DNA from: Hyphomonadaceae bacterium
GTDB lineage: Bacteria; Pseudomonadota; Alphaproteobacteria; Rhizobiales; Hyphomicrobiaceae
Direction: 5' to 3'
Assembly (NCBI GenBank): GCA_019747815.1
Contig: JAIEQJ010000051.1
Location: 1-63,474, forward strand
DNA: 63,474 bases
Positions 27,624 to 37,332 of this stretch are shown in pieces (the first letter of the stretch is position 1; the number at the start of each line of letters is the position of its first letter). The notes beneath the pieces were generated by a model. That model searched no databases. It had not been told where the DNA came from and worked only from the letters and a program-made list of their open reading frames with translations. A program made the position numbers and the translations under genes.

Positions 27624-29549
27624 ATGTCGAGCCGCTATCGCGAGGTCTACGCCACCTGGAAGCGGGACCCGGAGGCGTTCTGGGCCGAGGCCGCCCGCGA
27701 GATCGACTGGTACAAGCCCTGGGACAAGGTGTTCGATCCCTATGCCGGGCAGTATGGCCGCTGGTTCGCAGGCGCGGAGTGCAACACGGCCTGGAACTGC
27801 CTCGATCGGCATGTCGAGCACGGCCGCGGGCGGCAGAAGGCGCTGATCTATGACAGCCCCGTCACCAAGACGACGCGCACCCTCACCTATGCGGAGTTGC
27901 GCGACGAGGTGGCGACGCTGGGTGCGGTGCTGCAGGATCTGGGGATCAAGCAGGGCGACCGGGTCATCATCTACATGCCGATGGTGGCGGAGGCGGTCAT
28001 CGCCATGCTGGCGTGCGCCCGCATCGGCGCCATCCACTCGGTGGTCTTCGGCGGCTTTGCCGCGCCAGAGCTGGCTGCGCGGATCGAAGATGCGACGCCC
28101 GTGGCGGTGCTGGCGGCATCCTGCGGCGTCGAGCCGGGCCGTATCGTCGCCTACAAGCCGCTGCTCGACAGCGCCATCGAGCTGTCCAAGCACAAGCCGA
28201 GCACGGTGCTCATGCTGCAGCGGCCCATGGCGGAAGCCTCGATGGTGCCGGGGCGCGACCACGACTGGGCGAGCGCCGTCGCGGACGCAAAGACACGCGG
28301 CCGCAAGGCCGGCTGCGTCGCGGTCAAGGCCACCGATCCGCTCTACATCCTCTACACGTCCGGAACGACAGGCGCCCCCAAGGGCGTGGTGCGTGACAAC
28401 GGCGGGCATATGGTGGCGCTCAAGTGGTCCATGCAGAACCACTACGGCGTCGAGCCCGGCGAACCGTTCTGGGCGGCGTCCGATGTGGGCTGGGTGGTGG
28501 GCCACTCCTACATCTGCTATGCGCCCCTCCTCCATGGGTGCACCTCGATCCTCTACGAAGGCAAGCCGGTGGGGACCCCCGATGCCGGCGCCTTCTGGCG
28601 CGTAATCGCCGAGCACGGGGTCTCCGCCATGTTCACGGCGCCCACAGCCTTTCGTGCCATCAAGAAGGAGGACCCCAGGGGCGAGCACATCAGGCGCTAC
28701 GACCTCAAGGCCTTCCGCACGCTGTTTCTGGCGGGGGAACGTGCCGACCCCGAAACCATCAAGTGGGCCGAAGCCAATCTCAAGGTGCCCGTGTACGACC
28801 ACTGGTGGCAGACCGAGACCGGCTGGCCGATTTGCGGCAACCCGGTGGGCCTCGGCGCGCTCCCGGTAAAATACGGCTCGCCCACCGTGCCGATGCCCGG
28901 CTACGACCTGCAGGTGCTCGACAGTGCAGCCAAGCCGGTCAAGGTGGGCGAGACGGGCACACTGGCCGTGAAGCTGCCGCTGCCGCCGTCCTGCCTGCCG
29001 ACGCTTTGGAACAACGACGCCCGCTTCCGCGACAGCTATCTCGCCGAGTTTCCGGGCTACTACACGACGTCCGATGCCGGCTACATGGATGCTGACGGCT
29101 ACGCCTTCGTGATGGCGCGTACCGACGACGTGATCAACGTGGCCGGCCACCGCCTATCGACAGGACAAATGGAGGAGGTCGTCGCCAAGCACAAGGATGT
29201 GGCCGAATGCGCCGTCGTCGGCGTGGCCGACGACATGAAAGGGCAGATCCCGGCGGGCTTCATCGTGCTCAATGCCGGGGTCAACCGGCCCGTCGGCGAG
29301 GTCGAAGGCGAGGTGGTGAAGCTGGTGCGTGACGAGATCGGCCCGGTCGCGGCATTCAAGACGGTGATGACGGTGAAGCGGCTGCCGAAGACCCGCTCGG
29401 GAAAGATCCTGCGCGGCACCATGCGCCAGATTGCCGACGGCGAACCGTGGAACATGCCGGCCACCATCGACGATCCTGCCATCCTTGACGAGATCACGGT
29501 TGTGATGCAGGGCCGCGGCATGATCAAGACTGCAACCAGGAAGGCCTAG
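27624..29549 (+). CDS. prpE: Propionyl-CoA synthetase
   Basis: A 641-residue acetyl-CoA-synthetase-type ligase. The N-terminal acyl-CoA-synthetase cap (YREVYATWKRDPEAFWAEAA) is followed by ILYTSGTTGAPKGVVRDNGGH (AMP site), the PrpE-typical MFTAPTAFRAIKKEDP, YDHWWQTETGWPICGN, and near the C-terminus the catalytic lysine in RSGKILRGTMRQIA, all quoted in parts. It converts propionate to propionyl-CoA with ATP. The ATG at 27624 has GGAGGA upstream; the frame is open from 27426, overlapping the cyclotransferase gene. Together with mmsA it supports propionyl-CoA metabolism. A methyltransferase-like gene follows after 7 bases. Confidence 0.92.
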   Translation: MSSRYREVYATWKRDPEAFWAEAAREIDWYKPWDKVFDPYAGQYGRWFAGAECNTAWNCLDRHVEHGRGRQKALIYDSPVTKTTRTLTYAELRDEVATLGAVLQDLGIKQGDRVIIYMPMVAEAVIAMLACARIGAIHSVVFGGFAAPELAARIEDATPVAVLAASCGVEPGRIVAYKPLLDSAIELSKHKPSTVLMLQRPMAEASMVPGRDHDWASAVADAKTRGRKAGCVAVKATDPLYILYTSGTTGAPKGVVRDNGGHMVALKWSMQNHYGVEPGEPFWAASDVGWVVGHSYICYAPLLHGCTSILYEGKPVGTPDAGAFWRVIAEHGVSAMFTAPTAFRAIKKEDPRGEHIRRYDLKAFRTLFLAGERADPETIKWAEANLKVPVYDHWWQTETGWPICGNPVGLGALPVKYGSPTVPMPGYDLQVLDSAAKPVKVGETGTLAVKLPLPPSCLPTLWNNDARFRDSYLAEFPGYYTTSDAGYMDADGYAFVMARTDDVINVAGHRLSTGQMEEVVAKHKDVAECAVVGVADDMKGQIPAGFIVLNAGVNRPVGEVEGEVVKLVRDEIGPVAAFKTVMTVKRLPKTRSGKILRGTMRQIADGEPWNMPATIDDPAILDEITVVMQGRGMIKTATRKA

Positions 29550-29556
29550 CCCTGCG

Positions 29557-30219
29557 ATGATGTATTGCGATGCAGAATGGCTTGCCGCCGTGCTGGCGCG
29601 TTACCGGACCGAGGAGCTCTCGCCGATCCTCAACCTCGGCTCCTCGACGAGACACTTCCGGCAGGTCGAGCAGCCCCATGTCGACGCGCTCATTTTCAAA
29701 CCTTTGGAAGCGAGGGGCGTCAAGGTCGTGCATTCCGACTTGAAGGCGAGCGACGGGGTGGACATTGCCGGCGACATCTTCGATGACGCCACGCTGGCGG
29801 CCATGCAGGCCACCCACCCCAAGGCCGTCATCTGCACCCACATGTTCGAGCACGTCGTCAATCGTGACGAGCTGCGGCGCCGACTGCTCTCCATGCTGCC
29901 GCCGGGCGGTCTGTTCTTTGTGACCGTACCGTCGAGCTACCACGAGCACAACGATCCCATCGATACGATGTATCGCCCGACGCCGGCCGAGCTCGCCGCG
30001 ATGTTCGGCGGGCATGACATCATCGAACAACGGGAGTTGATCGGCCACAACTACTGGACGCTTGTGCGCAAGCGGCCCTTCACCCTGCTCTTCCGACACG
30101 TGACGCGATTTTTCGTGCCGTTCCTCGGGTGGCAGAAGTGGAAACGCTCGATGACCAAGCTCTATTGGCTGTACCACCCCTACAAGGTCGCGGCGGTCGT
30201 AGGCCGGAAGGCGGGTTGA
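29557..30219 (+). CDS. SAM-dependent methyltransferase-like protein
   Basis: A 220-residue protein with a class I methyltransferase layout: ILNLGSSTRHF as a divergent motif I, an acidic DIAGDIFDD after it, then HMFEHVVNRDELRRRLLSML and LPPGGLFFVTVPSSYHEHND, typical of the type 11 group. The motif I lacks the usual GxGxG, so cofactor binding is not certain. The C-terminal 60 residues are rich in aromatic and basic residues and may associate with a membrane. It follows prpE by 7 bases and is probably cotranscribed, with no obvious functional link. Confidence 0.65.
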   Translation: MMYCDAEWLAAVLARYRTEELSPILNLGSSTRHFRQVEQPHVDALIFKPLEARGVKVVHSDLKASDGVDIAGDIFDDATLAAMQATHPKAVICTHMFEHVVNRDELRRRLLSMLPPGGLFFVTVPSSYHEHNDPIDTMYRPTPAELAAMFGGHDIIEQRELIGHNYWTLVRKRPFTLLFRHVTRFFVPFLGWQKWKRSMTKLYWLYHPYKVAAVVGRKAG

Positions 30220-30276
30220 GACCGCCGGCCGAGCCCGGCTGACAGCAGCGGCCCGTGCGCCCTTGATCGCGATGTC

Positions 30277-30645
30277 CTACATCCGATGCACGGAGGCAGC
30301 GGCGTTGACGATATCATACTCGCAGTAGACCTGGCCGACGCGTGCGCCAGTGGTGAGGACAAGAAATGGATTGCGGTAGCGCGCATTCCACAACTGGTTG
30401 TCGACCTGCCAGAACTGGACGTCGAGGTTGCTCTTGCCGATCACCAGCGTGACGGAAGAGGAATTGGCCCAGGTCTGCGGAGTGAGCCCGAGACCCGCGG
30501 TCCTGCCATCTTTCTGGCAGGCCTGGGCCGCGCGATCCTTGTAGGCGGCGACGATCACATCGCGGGTGGCGGTGCGATACAGATATTCCTGATGGCCAAG
30601 CTTGAGGCCGGCCAGCAACGCCAAGATGAAAACGACCGTCTTCAT
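30277..30645 (-). CDS. Small exported hypothetical protein
   Basis: A 122-residue protein with an N-terminal hydrophobic segment at residues 3-15 (signal peptide or anchor). The rest has two cysteines (in AACQKDG-like and VYCEYD contexts) and beta-strand-like stretches (SVTLVIGKSNLDVQFWQVD, FLVLTTGARVGQVYCEYD). I do not recognise the family. The ATG at 30645 was chosen because it starts the signal segment; longer frames run through the downstream gene. It sits between a convergent methyltransferase gene and an upstream enolase-superfamily gene on the same strand. Confidence 0.55.
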   Translation of the reverse strand: MKTVVFILALLAGLKLGHQEYLYRTATRDVIVAAYKDRAAQACQKDGRTAGLGLTPQTWANSSSVTLVIGKSNLDVQFWQVDNQLWNARYRNPFLVLTTGARVGQVYCEYDIVNAAASVHRM

Positions 30646-30734
30646 GCGTACGGCTCCTCGGGCCGCGCGGCCGAGTGTTGCCGGAATATGGTGAAAAAAG
30701 CGTTTCCCGCCCGGGCGAGACGTGAGAAAGCGGC

Positions 30735-31844
30735 TCAGGCCAATTGCGTCAGCAGCTTGCGCTTGATGAGGTCGAAATCGATCTCGGCACCTATGCCAGG
30801 CACCTGCGGACAGTGTGCGAGCCCGTCCTTGCCGATCTCGATGTCGTTGCGCAGGCCATACTTGTGCGCGGCATGCGGCAGCAGAACCTCGAAGAAAGTG
30901 GTGTTGGGGATGGCGCAGGCGAAATGCAGCTGCGCCATGTTGTTGAGCGAGTTGCCCCCGTGGTGCACCTCGTAGTTCATCTGGAAGGCCTGCGCGAGAT
31001 GTGCGGTCTTGAGCATGGTGGTGAGGCCGCCCTTGACCGGGATGTCGCCGCGCAGATAGTCGGTGGCGCGTTCGGTGAGCCACACGGCGTAAGTGCCGAT
31101 GTCGCCGCTCGGGTACTCCGTGGCCATGATCGGAATATCGAGCTTCTGCCTCAGCTTGACGTAGGCGTAGACATCCTCCTCGTTGAGCGGGTCCTCATAC
31201 CAGAGGAAGCCGAGACGCTCGACGGCGCGGCCGACGCGCAAGGCATCGGGGTAGCGGTAGCTCCAGGTGGAGTCGAGCATCAGCGCAAAGTCATCGCCCA
31301 CGGCCCGGCGCACGGCTTCGCACACCTTGATATCTTCCGCGGGGTTCTGCGGCGGGTGGACCTTGTAGGCCTTCCATCCGCTCGCCTTGAACTGCGCCGC
31401 CTCGCCGGCATAGGCTTCACGGCTGTCGAGAATCTGGCTCGATGCATAGGCGCCAATGGCGGCGCGGTCGGAGCCGAGCAGGCGATAGAGGGGCACACCG
31501 GCGGCCTTGGCACAGATGTCCCACAGCGCGGTGTCGCAGGCGCCGATCACACGCAAGCCGGTGACCCGCTGGCGGGCCCGCATGGCGGCATGCAGATCTT
31601 CGCGCGCACGAGGGTCCCTGCCCATCAGAACCGGCTTCAGGAACTTGACCAGCGCCCCGGCGTCGGTCTCAGCCGGGTTGGTGGCCGAGCCCAGGAACGC
31701 GTGCCCCTCGATGCCGGCGTCTGTGATGATGCGCAGGAGGCCCAGATTACTGCGGCCAGAGACGTTCTGCGCACCTTGCGAATATCTGGTCGGCGGGATG
31801 TCGTCCCAGGCGAACAGCGTCAGCTCGACTGCATCGATCCTCAT
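30735..31844 (-). CDS. Enolase-superfamily enzyme (mandelate racemase/muconate lactonizing type)
   Basis: A 369-residue two-domain enzyme: an N-terminal capping domain (MRIDAVELTLFAWDD) and a TIM barrel with acid/base and metal-binding residues in the family order: lysine in YKVHPP, then D in LMLDSTW, E in WYEDPLNEED, E in MATEYPSG, and H in YEVHHGGNSL. It abstracts a proton alpha to a carboxylate, giving racemisation or dehydration, probably of a sugar acid. The exact substrate is unknown. The ATG at 31844 has GAGG 6 bases upstream. It lies 48 bases downstream of the aminotransferase gene, in the same direction. Confidence 0.87.
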   Translation of the reverse strand: MRIDAVELTLFAWDDIPPTRYSQGAQNVSGRSNLGLLRIITDAGIEGHAFLGSATNPAETDAGALVKFLKPVLMGRDPRAREDLHAAMRARQRVTGLRVIGACDTALWDICAKAAGVPLYRLLGSDRAAIGAYASSQILDSREAYAGEAAQFKASGWKAYKVHPPQNPAEDIKVCEAVRRAVGDDFALMLDSTWSYRYPDALRVGRAVERLGFLWYEDPLNEEDVYAYVKLRQKLDIPIMATEYPSGDIGTYAVWLTERATDYLRGDIPVKGGLTTMLKTAHLAQAFQMNYEVHHGGNSLNNMAQLHFACAIPNTTFFEVLLPHAAHKYGLRNDIEIGKDGLAHCPQVPGIGAEIDFDLIKRKLLTQLA

Positions 31845-31892
31845 GGCGGCCTCGCGAACCCCCGGTGACAACGCGCAAAGACCGCGGTCGGC

Positions 31893-33062
31893 TCAATCTC
31901 GCAAGAGCGCGGCGACGCGCTTGATGGCCTCGCGAATGTTATCGACAGAGTTGGCGTAAGAAAAGCGGATGTAGCCCTCGCCGTGGATGCCGAAGCTGGT
32001 GCCGGCGACGGTGGCGACGCCGGCCGTCTCCAGCATCTTGTTCTGCAACTCGCGCGCATTCATGCCCGTCCCCGTTACGTTGGGGAACACATAGAACGCA
32101 CCACCGGGATCGAGGCACGTGACGCCCGGAAGCTGGTTGAGCAGTGGCACGATGATGCGGCGGCGCTCGTCGAAGGCTGCAACCATCTTGTGCACCTCAT
32201 CCTGAGGTCCTTCAAGCGCGGCGATGCCGGCGTATTGCGTCGGAGCGTTGACACAGGAATGGCAGTTGACGGCGAGGCGCACGACGTTCTCAACCAGCGC
32301 CTTCGGCCAGACCGAGAATCCGAGCCGCCAGCCGGTCATGGCGTAGGTCTTGGACCAGCCGTCGAGCACGATCAGGCGATCCCTGATCTCAGGGTAGCGC
32401 AGAAAGCTCACGTGCTCGCGTCCGCCGTAGAGCATCTGGCTGTAGATCTCGTCCGACATGACTGCGACATGGGGATGCCGCTCGAGGCCTTTGACCAGCT
32501 TCTCGATCTCCGCCTTGCTCGCAGCACCGCCGCACGGATTGCCGGGGCTGTTCAGGATGATGAGGCTTGTTCTCGGCGTGATCTGCGCCAGCACCTGGTC
32601 GGCGGTGAAGCTGAACTGGTTGCCTTCGTTCTGCACGATCGGCACCGGCTTGGCGCCGGCGTACTGAATCATGGAGCGATAGATGGGAAAACCGGGGTCG
32701 GGATACATGATCTCGGCGCCAGGCTGGCCGAACATCAGGATCGAAAAGAACATGGTCGGCTTGCCGCCGGGCCAGATGACGATGGTGTCGGGGTGGACCT
32801 CGACATCGTGCCGGCGCTTCAGATCGGCGGCCACGGCCTCGCGCAGGGGCAAGATTCCCTGCGCCGGCGTGTAGCCGTGATGACCATCGCGCAAGGCCTT
32901 GATGGCGGCCTCGACGATGTGCTGCGGCGTTTTGAAGTCGGGCTGACCGATGCCGAGGTTGATGATGTCCTTGCCCTGGCGCTTGAGCGCGTCGGCGCGG
33001 GCCAACACTTCGAAGGCGGTTTCCGTTCCCAGCCGATCCAGTGCCGGCACGAGCTGCAACAT
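31893..33062 (-). CDS. Pyridoxal-phosphate aminotransferase, class I/II
   Basis: A 389-residue fold-type I aminotransferase. GYTPAQGILPLREAV, NSPGNPCGG, DEIYSQMLYGG and the Schiff-base lysine K238 in DGWSKTYAMTGWRLGF are in the expected order. The pattern is that of aspartate/aromatic-type aminotransferases; the amino donor is unknown. The ATG at 33062 has GGGGAAT upstream, whereas the open frame to 33182 includes REP-like sequence and is not credible as coding. It is likely cotranscribed with the enolase-superfamily gene, suggesting linked handling of a hydroxy- or oxo-acid. Confidence 0.87.
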   Translation of the reverse strand: MLQLVPALDRLGTETAFEVLARADALKRQGKDIINLGIGQPDFKTPQHIVEAAIKALRDGHHGYTPAQGILPLREAVAADLKRRHDVEVHPDTIVIWPGGKPTMFFSILMFGQPGAEIMYPDPGFPIYRSMIQYAGAKPVPIVQNEGNQFSFTADQVLAQITPRTSLIILNSPGNPCGGAASKAEIEKLVKGLERHPHVAVMSDEIYSQMLYGGREHVSFLRYPEIRDRLIVLDGWSKTYAMTGWRLGFSVWPKALVENVVRLAVNCHSCVNAPTQYAGIAALEGPQDEVHKMVAAFDERRRIIVPLLNQLPGVTCLDPGGAFYVFPNVTGTGMNARELQNKMLETAGVATVAGTSFGIHGEGYIRFSYANSVDNIREAIKRVAALLRD

Positions 33063-33140
33063 GACATTCCCCAGTTGCCGGGATGAAGCACCCGGCTTAG
33101 CGGCCGTCCCTCGACAAGCGCGGGACGGCATTTGCATCGG

Positions 33141-33217
33141 CTCGTCCTTCGACCAGCTCAGGACGAGATGTTTCGCGGTCATGAGAATGACCCCGCCCCC
33201 AGCCTGTCGAAGGGCGG
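33141..33217. repeat. Two isolated REP-like palindromes
   Basis: CTCGTCCT (33141-33148) pairs with AGGACGAG (33160-33167) around TCGACCAGCTC. A second element has CCGCCC (33193-33198) and GGGCGG (33212-33217) around AGCCTGTCGAA. Both carry the core of the array at the left end of the window. They lie between the aminotransferase start and the end of panB, outside coding sequence. Confidence 0.75.
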
Positions 33218-33247
33218 ACTCAGTCTGGAGGGCGTTCTACCTGAAGA

Positions 33248-34117
33248 TCACACGGCCGTCTTGGCCTTCGACTTTCCTCGGGCCATCTGTGGGCCATCCT
33301 TGACCGCGTAGGTATGCTCGGCGGCCGGAAAGGTGCGGTTGCGCACCTCGATGGCGTAGGCCGAGATCGCCTCCCGGATGGCCTCGCCGACCTTGCCGAA
33401 TTCCTTGACGAACTTCGGAACCCGAGGCGAGAGCCCGAGCATATCCTCCATCACCAGGATTTGCCCGTCACAGCCGGCAGACGCGCCGATGCCAATGGTC
33501 GGGATCGGGATGCTGGCCGTGATCTTGCGGGCCAGCTCCTCGGCCATGGCTTCGAGCACGATCGAGAACGCACCGGCATCGGAGACAGCCTTGGCATCCG
33601 CCTCGATGGCGGCCCATTCGTCGCGCACGCGGCCTTGCGTCTTGAAGCCGCCCAGCACGTTGATCGATTGTGGTGTGAGACCGATGTGGGCCATCACCGG
33701 GATGCCGCGTTCCACCAGGAAACGCACGGTCTCGGCCATGCGCCGGCCGCCTTCGAGCTTTACCGCGCCGCAGCCGGTCTCCTTCATGATGAGCGCAGCA
33801 TTGCGGAACGCAACCGCCGGGCTTTCCTCATAGGATCCGAAGGGCATGTCGACGACGACCAGGGCACGCTTGGCGCCGCGCACCACGGCCCGACCGTGCA
33901 TGATCATCAGCTCGAGCGGCACCGGCACCGTGCTCTCATAGCCGTGCATCACCATGCCCAGGCTGTCGCCCACCAGCAGAAAATCCACGAACGGATCGGC
34001 AATCGCCGCGGTATGGGCATGATAGGACGTGAGCGAGACGATCGGATCGCGGCCCTTGCGTGCGGTGATCTCCGGTGCGGTGATGCGCCTTTGCGGCACG
34101 GGCGTTTGGGCGGACAT
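33248..34117 (-). CDS. panB: 3-methyl-2-oxobutanoate hydroxymethyltransferase
   Basis: A 289-residue TIM-barrel enzyme that transfers a hydroxymethyl group from methylenetetrahydrofolate to 2-oxoisovalerate, the first committed step of pantothenate synthesis. Family marks are [76 protein letters not shown] and [24 protein letters not shown] (in parts). The last 25 residues are a Lys-rich tail. The ATG at 34117 has GAGGAT upstream; the open frame to 35233 is the amidase shadow. No panC is adjacent. Confidence 0.95.
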   Translation of the reverse strand: MSAQTPVPQRRITAPEITARKGRDPIVSLTSYHAHTAAIADPFVDFLLVGDSLGMVMHGYESTVPVPLELMIMHGRAVVRGAKRALVVVDMPFGSYEESPAVAFRNAALIMKETGCGAVKLEGGRRMAETVRFLVERGIPVMAHIGLTPQSINVLGGFKTQGRVRDEWAAIEADAKAVSDAGAFSIVLEAMAEELARKITASIPIPTIGIGASAGCDGQILVMEDMLGLSPRVPKFVKEFGKVGEAIREAISAYAIEVRNRTFPAAEHTYAVKDGPQMARGKSKAKTAV

Positions 34118-34218
34118 ACACAGAATCCTCAAGGTGCCATTTCCCTGGGCGCCACCATTAGCGCATCCCCGCACCACTGCAAGGGCCTGCAGCATCAATG
34201 GTTTGTGGGACTGCCCAA

Positions 34219-35553
34219 CTAGGCGGTGCCGGCTTGAAGATGCTGGACAAGCCAGCGCGCGCTGCGCAGCAGGCGGCCATCGTCGCGCCGAGGACCCACC
34301 AGCTGGATCCCCATGGGCATCCCGTCGGTTTCGAGAAGCGGCAGCGTCACGGCCGGCACGCCGAGATAGGTCCAGAAGGCGCAGAAGACGGGGCTGCCGG
34401 TGGTTCCATGATCCTTGGGCGCGGGCCCGAGCGCTGCAGGCGTGAGAATGGTCCCATAGTCCAGGAAAATCTCGCTTGTGCTGGCGTAGAACCGCTCCCG
34501 GGCGCTGAGGGCTGCGAAGTAGTCGGTCCCCTGCACCCTCCGCCCCTCTTCGATCCGAGCCGCCAGCCCCTGGCTGAACAGATCGGGTGCACGGTCGAGG
34601 AGCGGGCCGTAGTGGGCAGCCATCTCGACATCCTGCACCTTCTTTGCGGACGCCAAGCCGCTCTCGATCGTGTTGTCGAGCGTGATCTCGGTGACCTGCC
34701 CGCCCAATGCCTCGACCAGCTCGCCGAAGGCCTCGCGCGTTGCCGCATCGGCATCGTTCCAGGCGTGGGTCTTCACGAAGGCCAAGAGCGGCGGCAGCGG
34801 CCAATCTTGCGTGGCTGTGGCAAGCAATCTCGGGCGGCTGGTCGACAGACTGGCTGCATCGCGCTCGTCGTAGGCCTGCAACGCGTCCACGGTCAGCGCC
34901 ACATCCTCGATCGAACGGCCGAAAACACCGACAGTGTCCAGGGCAGGAGATTGGGTGAGCACGCCGAAACGAGGGATGACCCCAAACGTCGGCTTGAAGC
35001 CATACACGCCGCAGAACGCAGCCGGCCGGATGACCGAGCCTCCGGTCTGGGTTCCGACGGCGAGCGGCACCATGCCGGCGGCGACCGCGGCGGCAGAGCC
35101 CGACGAGGAGCCGCCGGGTGTGTGCTCGAGGTTGACCGGATTGCGCGTGCGCGACGGGGTGAGGGTGGCAAGCTCGGTGGTGACGGTCTTGCCGAGGATG
35201 ACGGCACCGGCGCGGCGCAGGGCCGTGATGCAAGCGGCATCCTCGTAGGGCCGGCGCCCCTTGAACACCGCGCTGCCGTGCTCGGTCGGCATATCGGCCG
35301 TATCGATAATGTCCTTGATGCCGATGGGAACGCCGTGCAGGGGACCTATGCCCTTGCCCTCCTTGCGTTGCGCATCAGCTGCCCTCGCCTGCTCCAGCGC
35401 CCGGTCGCGATCGAGAAAGGCCCAGGCCTGAACCTCGGGCTCCAGTGCCGCGATGCGATCAAGGCAGGCCTGCACCAGCTCCTCGGAGGTGGTGTCACCG
35501 CTGGCAAGTCTTGCAGCCGCTTCAGTGGCGGTCAGTTCACTTGGGGACGACAA
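34219..35553 (-). CDS. Amidase, amidase-signature family
   Basis: A 444-residue amide hydrolase with the Ser-cisSer-Lys triad: K80 in [10 protein letters not shown]149 in GGSSSGS and S173 in [12 protein letters not shown]. These enzymes hydrolyse small amides or act as GatA; no gatB or gatC is near, and the loop patterns fit free amidases. The start is a TTG at 35553, preceded by AAGGA about 9 bases upstream; no downstream ATG would retain the N-terminal helix. It lies 39 bases after the 65-residue membrane protein gene of the TRAP operon and could process the transporter's substrate. Confidence 0.88.
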   Translation of the reverse strand: MSSPSELTATEAAARLASGDTTSEELVQACLDRIAALEPEVQAWAFLDRDRALEQARAADAQRKEGKGIGPLHGVPIGIKDIIDTADMPTEHGSAVFKGRRPYEDAACITALRRAGAVILGKTVTTELATLTPSRTRNPVNLEHTPGGSSSGSAAAVAAGMVPLAVGTQTGGSVIRPAAFCGVYGFKPTFGVIPRFGVLTQSPALDTVGVFGRSIEDVALTVDALQAYDERDAASLSTSRPRLLATATQDWPLPPLLAFVKTHAWNDADAATREAFGELVEALGGQVTEITLDNTIESGLASAKKVQDVEMAAHYGPLLDRAPDLFSQGLAARIEEGRRVQGTDYFAALSARERFYASTSEIFLDYGTILTPAALGPAPKDHGTTGSPVFCAFWTYLGVPAVTLPLLETDGMPMGIQLVGPRRDDGRLLRSARWLVQHLQAGTA

Positions 35554-35592
35554 TGCGTTCGATCCTTGTTGTAGGGCCAGGCCATTCCCGGG

Positions 35593-35790
35593 CTAGCCAA
35601 GGCCTTGCAGGATGCCGGCCAGGATCATCGTGAAGGACAGCGCCACCATGCCGGTCAGCAGCACCGCGACGTAAGGCTCGAGCTCCGTGCCGACAAAGCG
35701 GTGCGTCCGCCCGCCGCGGGGCAACAGCGCTCCGAGCAGGAGCACGGTGAGAAGGAGGACCACAATCCCGGCAACTTCCAGCGCAATCAT
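35593..35790 (-). CDS. Small two-helix membrane protein in the TRAP operon
   Basis: A 65-residue protein with two predicted transmembrane helices, about residues 5-24 and 40-62, joined by a polar loop with RGGRTHRFVGTELEPYV. TGAGGACAAG directly precedes the ATG, and it follows dctM by 21 bases, so it is probably a real translated gene. I do not recognise the family. Its position suggests an accessory of the TRAP permease or a link to the downstream amidase; both are inference. Confidence 0.65.
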   Translation of the reverse strand: MIALEVAGIVVLLLTVLLLGALLPRGGRTHRFVGTELEPYVAVLLTGMVALSFTMILAGILQGLG

Positions 35791-35811
35791 CTTGTCCTCA
35801 GGAGTTGCAAT

Positions 35812-37332
35812 CTAGCGATAGACATAGTTGGGCAGCCACAGGCCAATCTGCGGAAACGTGTAGAGCATCGCCATGCTGATGATGACGATGAGCATATAGG
35901 GCAGCACGCCGCGGAAGATGTCGTTAATGTTCACCCAGCTCGGCGCCACGCCCTTCAGGTAGAATGGGGCCATGGCCACCGGCGGCGACAGGAACGACGT
36001 CTGAATGTTGAGGGCGACCAGCAGGCCGAAGAACAGCGGATCGATGTCGAACAGCTTCAGCAGCGGCAGGAAGATGGGCATGAAGATCACGATGATCTCC
36101 GTCCACTCCAGCGGCCAGCCCAGAATGAAGATGATCACCTGGGCAAGGATCATGAAGCCCAGCGGCGACAGGTTCATCGACAGCACGAACTTTTCGATCG
36201 GTCCGTGGCCGCCGAGATAGGCAAACACGGCCGAGAACAGGAAGGAGCCGATGAACAGCCAGCAGACCATGGCTGTCGTCCGCCCGGTCAGAAACACCGA
36301 TTCCTTCAACTTGCCGAAATCGAACGTGTTCCTGGGAGCGAACAGGAGCGCCACGAGAAGCGTGAACACCATGAAGGCGATCATGGGGCCGTTGGAATGC
36401 GGCACCTCCAGGCCGACCACCTGATCATAGCGTACCGCGAACAGATAGAACGACAGCGCAAGAAATGCGAGGACGTAGACCACAAGCGCCGTCACCCGCC
36501 AGGCCTTAGAGTAGTCGGCGCCGTAGAACAGGGCCAGCAGCAGCGCGCCCAGCGAGCCGATAGCGGCAGCCTCGGAGGGCGTGGCCAGGCCGAACATGAT
36601 CGAGCCGAGTGCCGCAAAAATCAGCGTGGCAAGCGGCAGGAAGGACGTGACCAGCGCCCAGGCGACGGCCGAGAACGAAGCGGAACGCTCCTCCGGCGGC
36701 AGCTTCGGCGCCAGCTTGGGGTTCAGGACCGCCATGATGATGGTGAAGAGCATGTACAGGAAGGCGAGCATGATGCCGGGGAAGAACGCACCGGCATAGA
36801 GCTTCACCACCGAAACGCCGGCCGTGGCACCGTAGAGAATGAGCATGACGCTGGGTGGAATGAGAATGCCGAGGCAGCCGCCCGCGCACACCACGCCCGA
36901 TGCAATCTTGACGTCGTAGCCGGCGCGCAGCATGGCCGGAAACGCCAGCAGCCCCATCAGCGTGACCACGGCACCGACAATGCCCGTAGCGGTCGCGAAA
37001 ATCGCGCAGGTGGCAAGCGTCGCCAGCGCCAGGGACGCGGGAATGGGGCCGGCAGCAAGCTGCAGTGATCGGAACAATCGGTCGAGAATGTTGGCGCGCT
37101 CGATGACATAGCCCATGAAGACGAACAGCGGCACCGAGATCAGCACATCGTTCGTCATCACCGAATAGGTGCGCTGCACGACGAGCGAGAAGATCAGGTC
37201 GCCCATCGCGAAATAGCCGAAGAACACCCCGAGCGCCATCAGCGTGAAGGCGATCGGAAAGCCGAACATGATGAACACGACGAACATGCCCAGCATCAGC
37301 ACGCCGAGCTCTGGATTACCGAGGCCGAACAT
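35812..37332 (-). CDS. dctM: TRAP transporter large permease subunit (DctM type)
   Basis: A 506-residue polytopic membrane protein (about 12-13 helices) that carries out sodium-coupled uptake with DctQ and DctP. Family features include GFPIAFTLMALGVFFGY, VPLFVFMGYVIERA, CAGGCLGILIPPSVMLILYG and LGWPLEWTEIIVIFMPIFLP. It is longer than the usual 425-430 residues because of an insertion around residues 200-300 with several extra hydrophobic segments. The ATG at 37332 overlaps the dctQ stop as TGATG and has AGGAGG upstream, so a TTG one codon earlier was not used. Confidence 0.92.
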   Translation of the reverse strand: MFGLGNPELGVLMLGMFVVFIMFGFPIAFTLMALGVFFGYFAMGDLIFSLVVQRTYSVMTNDVLISVPLFVFMGYVIERANILDRLFRSLQLAAGPIPASLALATLATCAIFATATGIVGAVVTLMGLLAFPAMLRAGYDVKIASGVVCAGGCLGILIPPSVMLILYGATAGVSVVKLYAGAFFPGIMLAFLYMLFTIIMAVLNPKLAPKLPPEERSASFSAVAWALVTSFLPLATLIFAALGSIMFGLATPSEAAAIGSLGALLLALFYGADYSKAWRVTALVVYVLAFLALSFYLFAVRYDQVVGLEVPHSNGPMIAFMVFTLLVALLFAPRNTFDFGKLKESVFLTGRTTAMVCWLFIGSFLFSAVFAYLGGHGPIEKFVLSMNLSPLGFMILAQVIIFILGWPLEWTEIIVIFMPIFLPLLKLFDIDPLFFGLLVALNIQTSFLSPPVAMAPFYLKGVAPSWVNINDIFRGVLPYMLIVIISMAMLYTFPQIGLWLPNYVYR

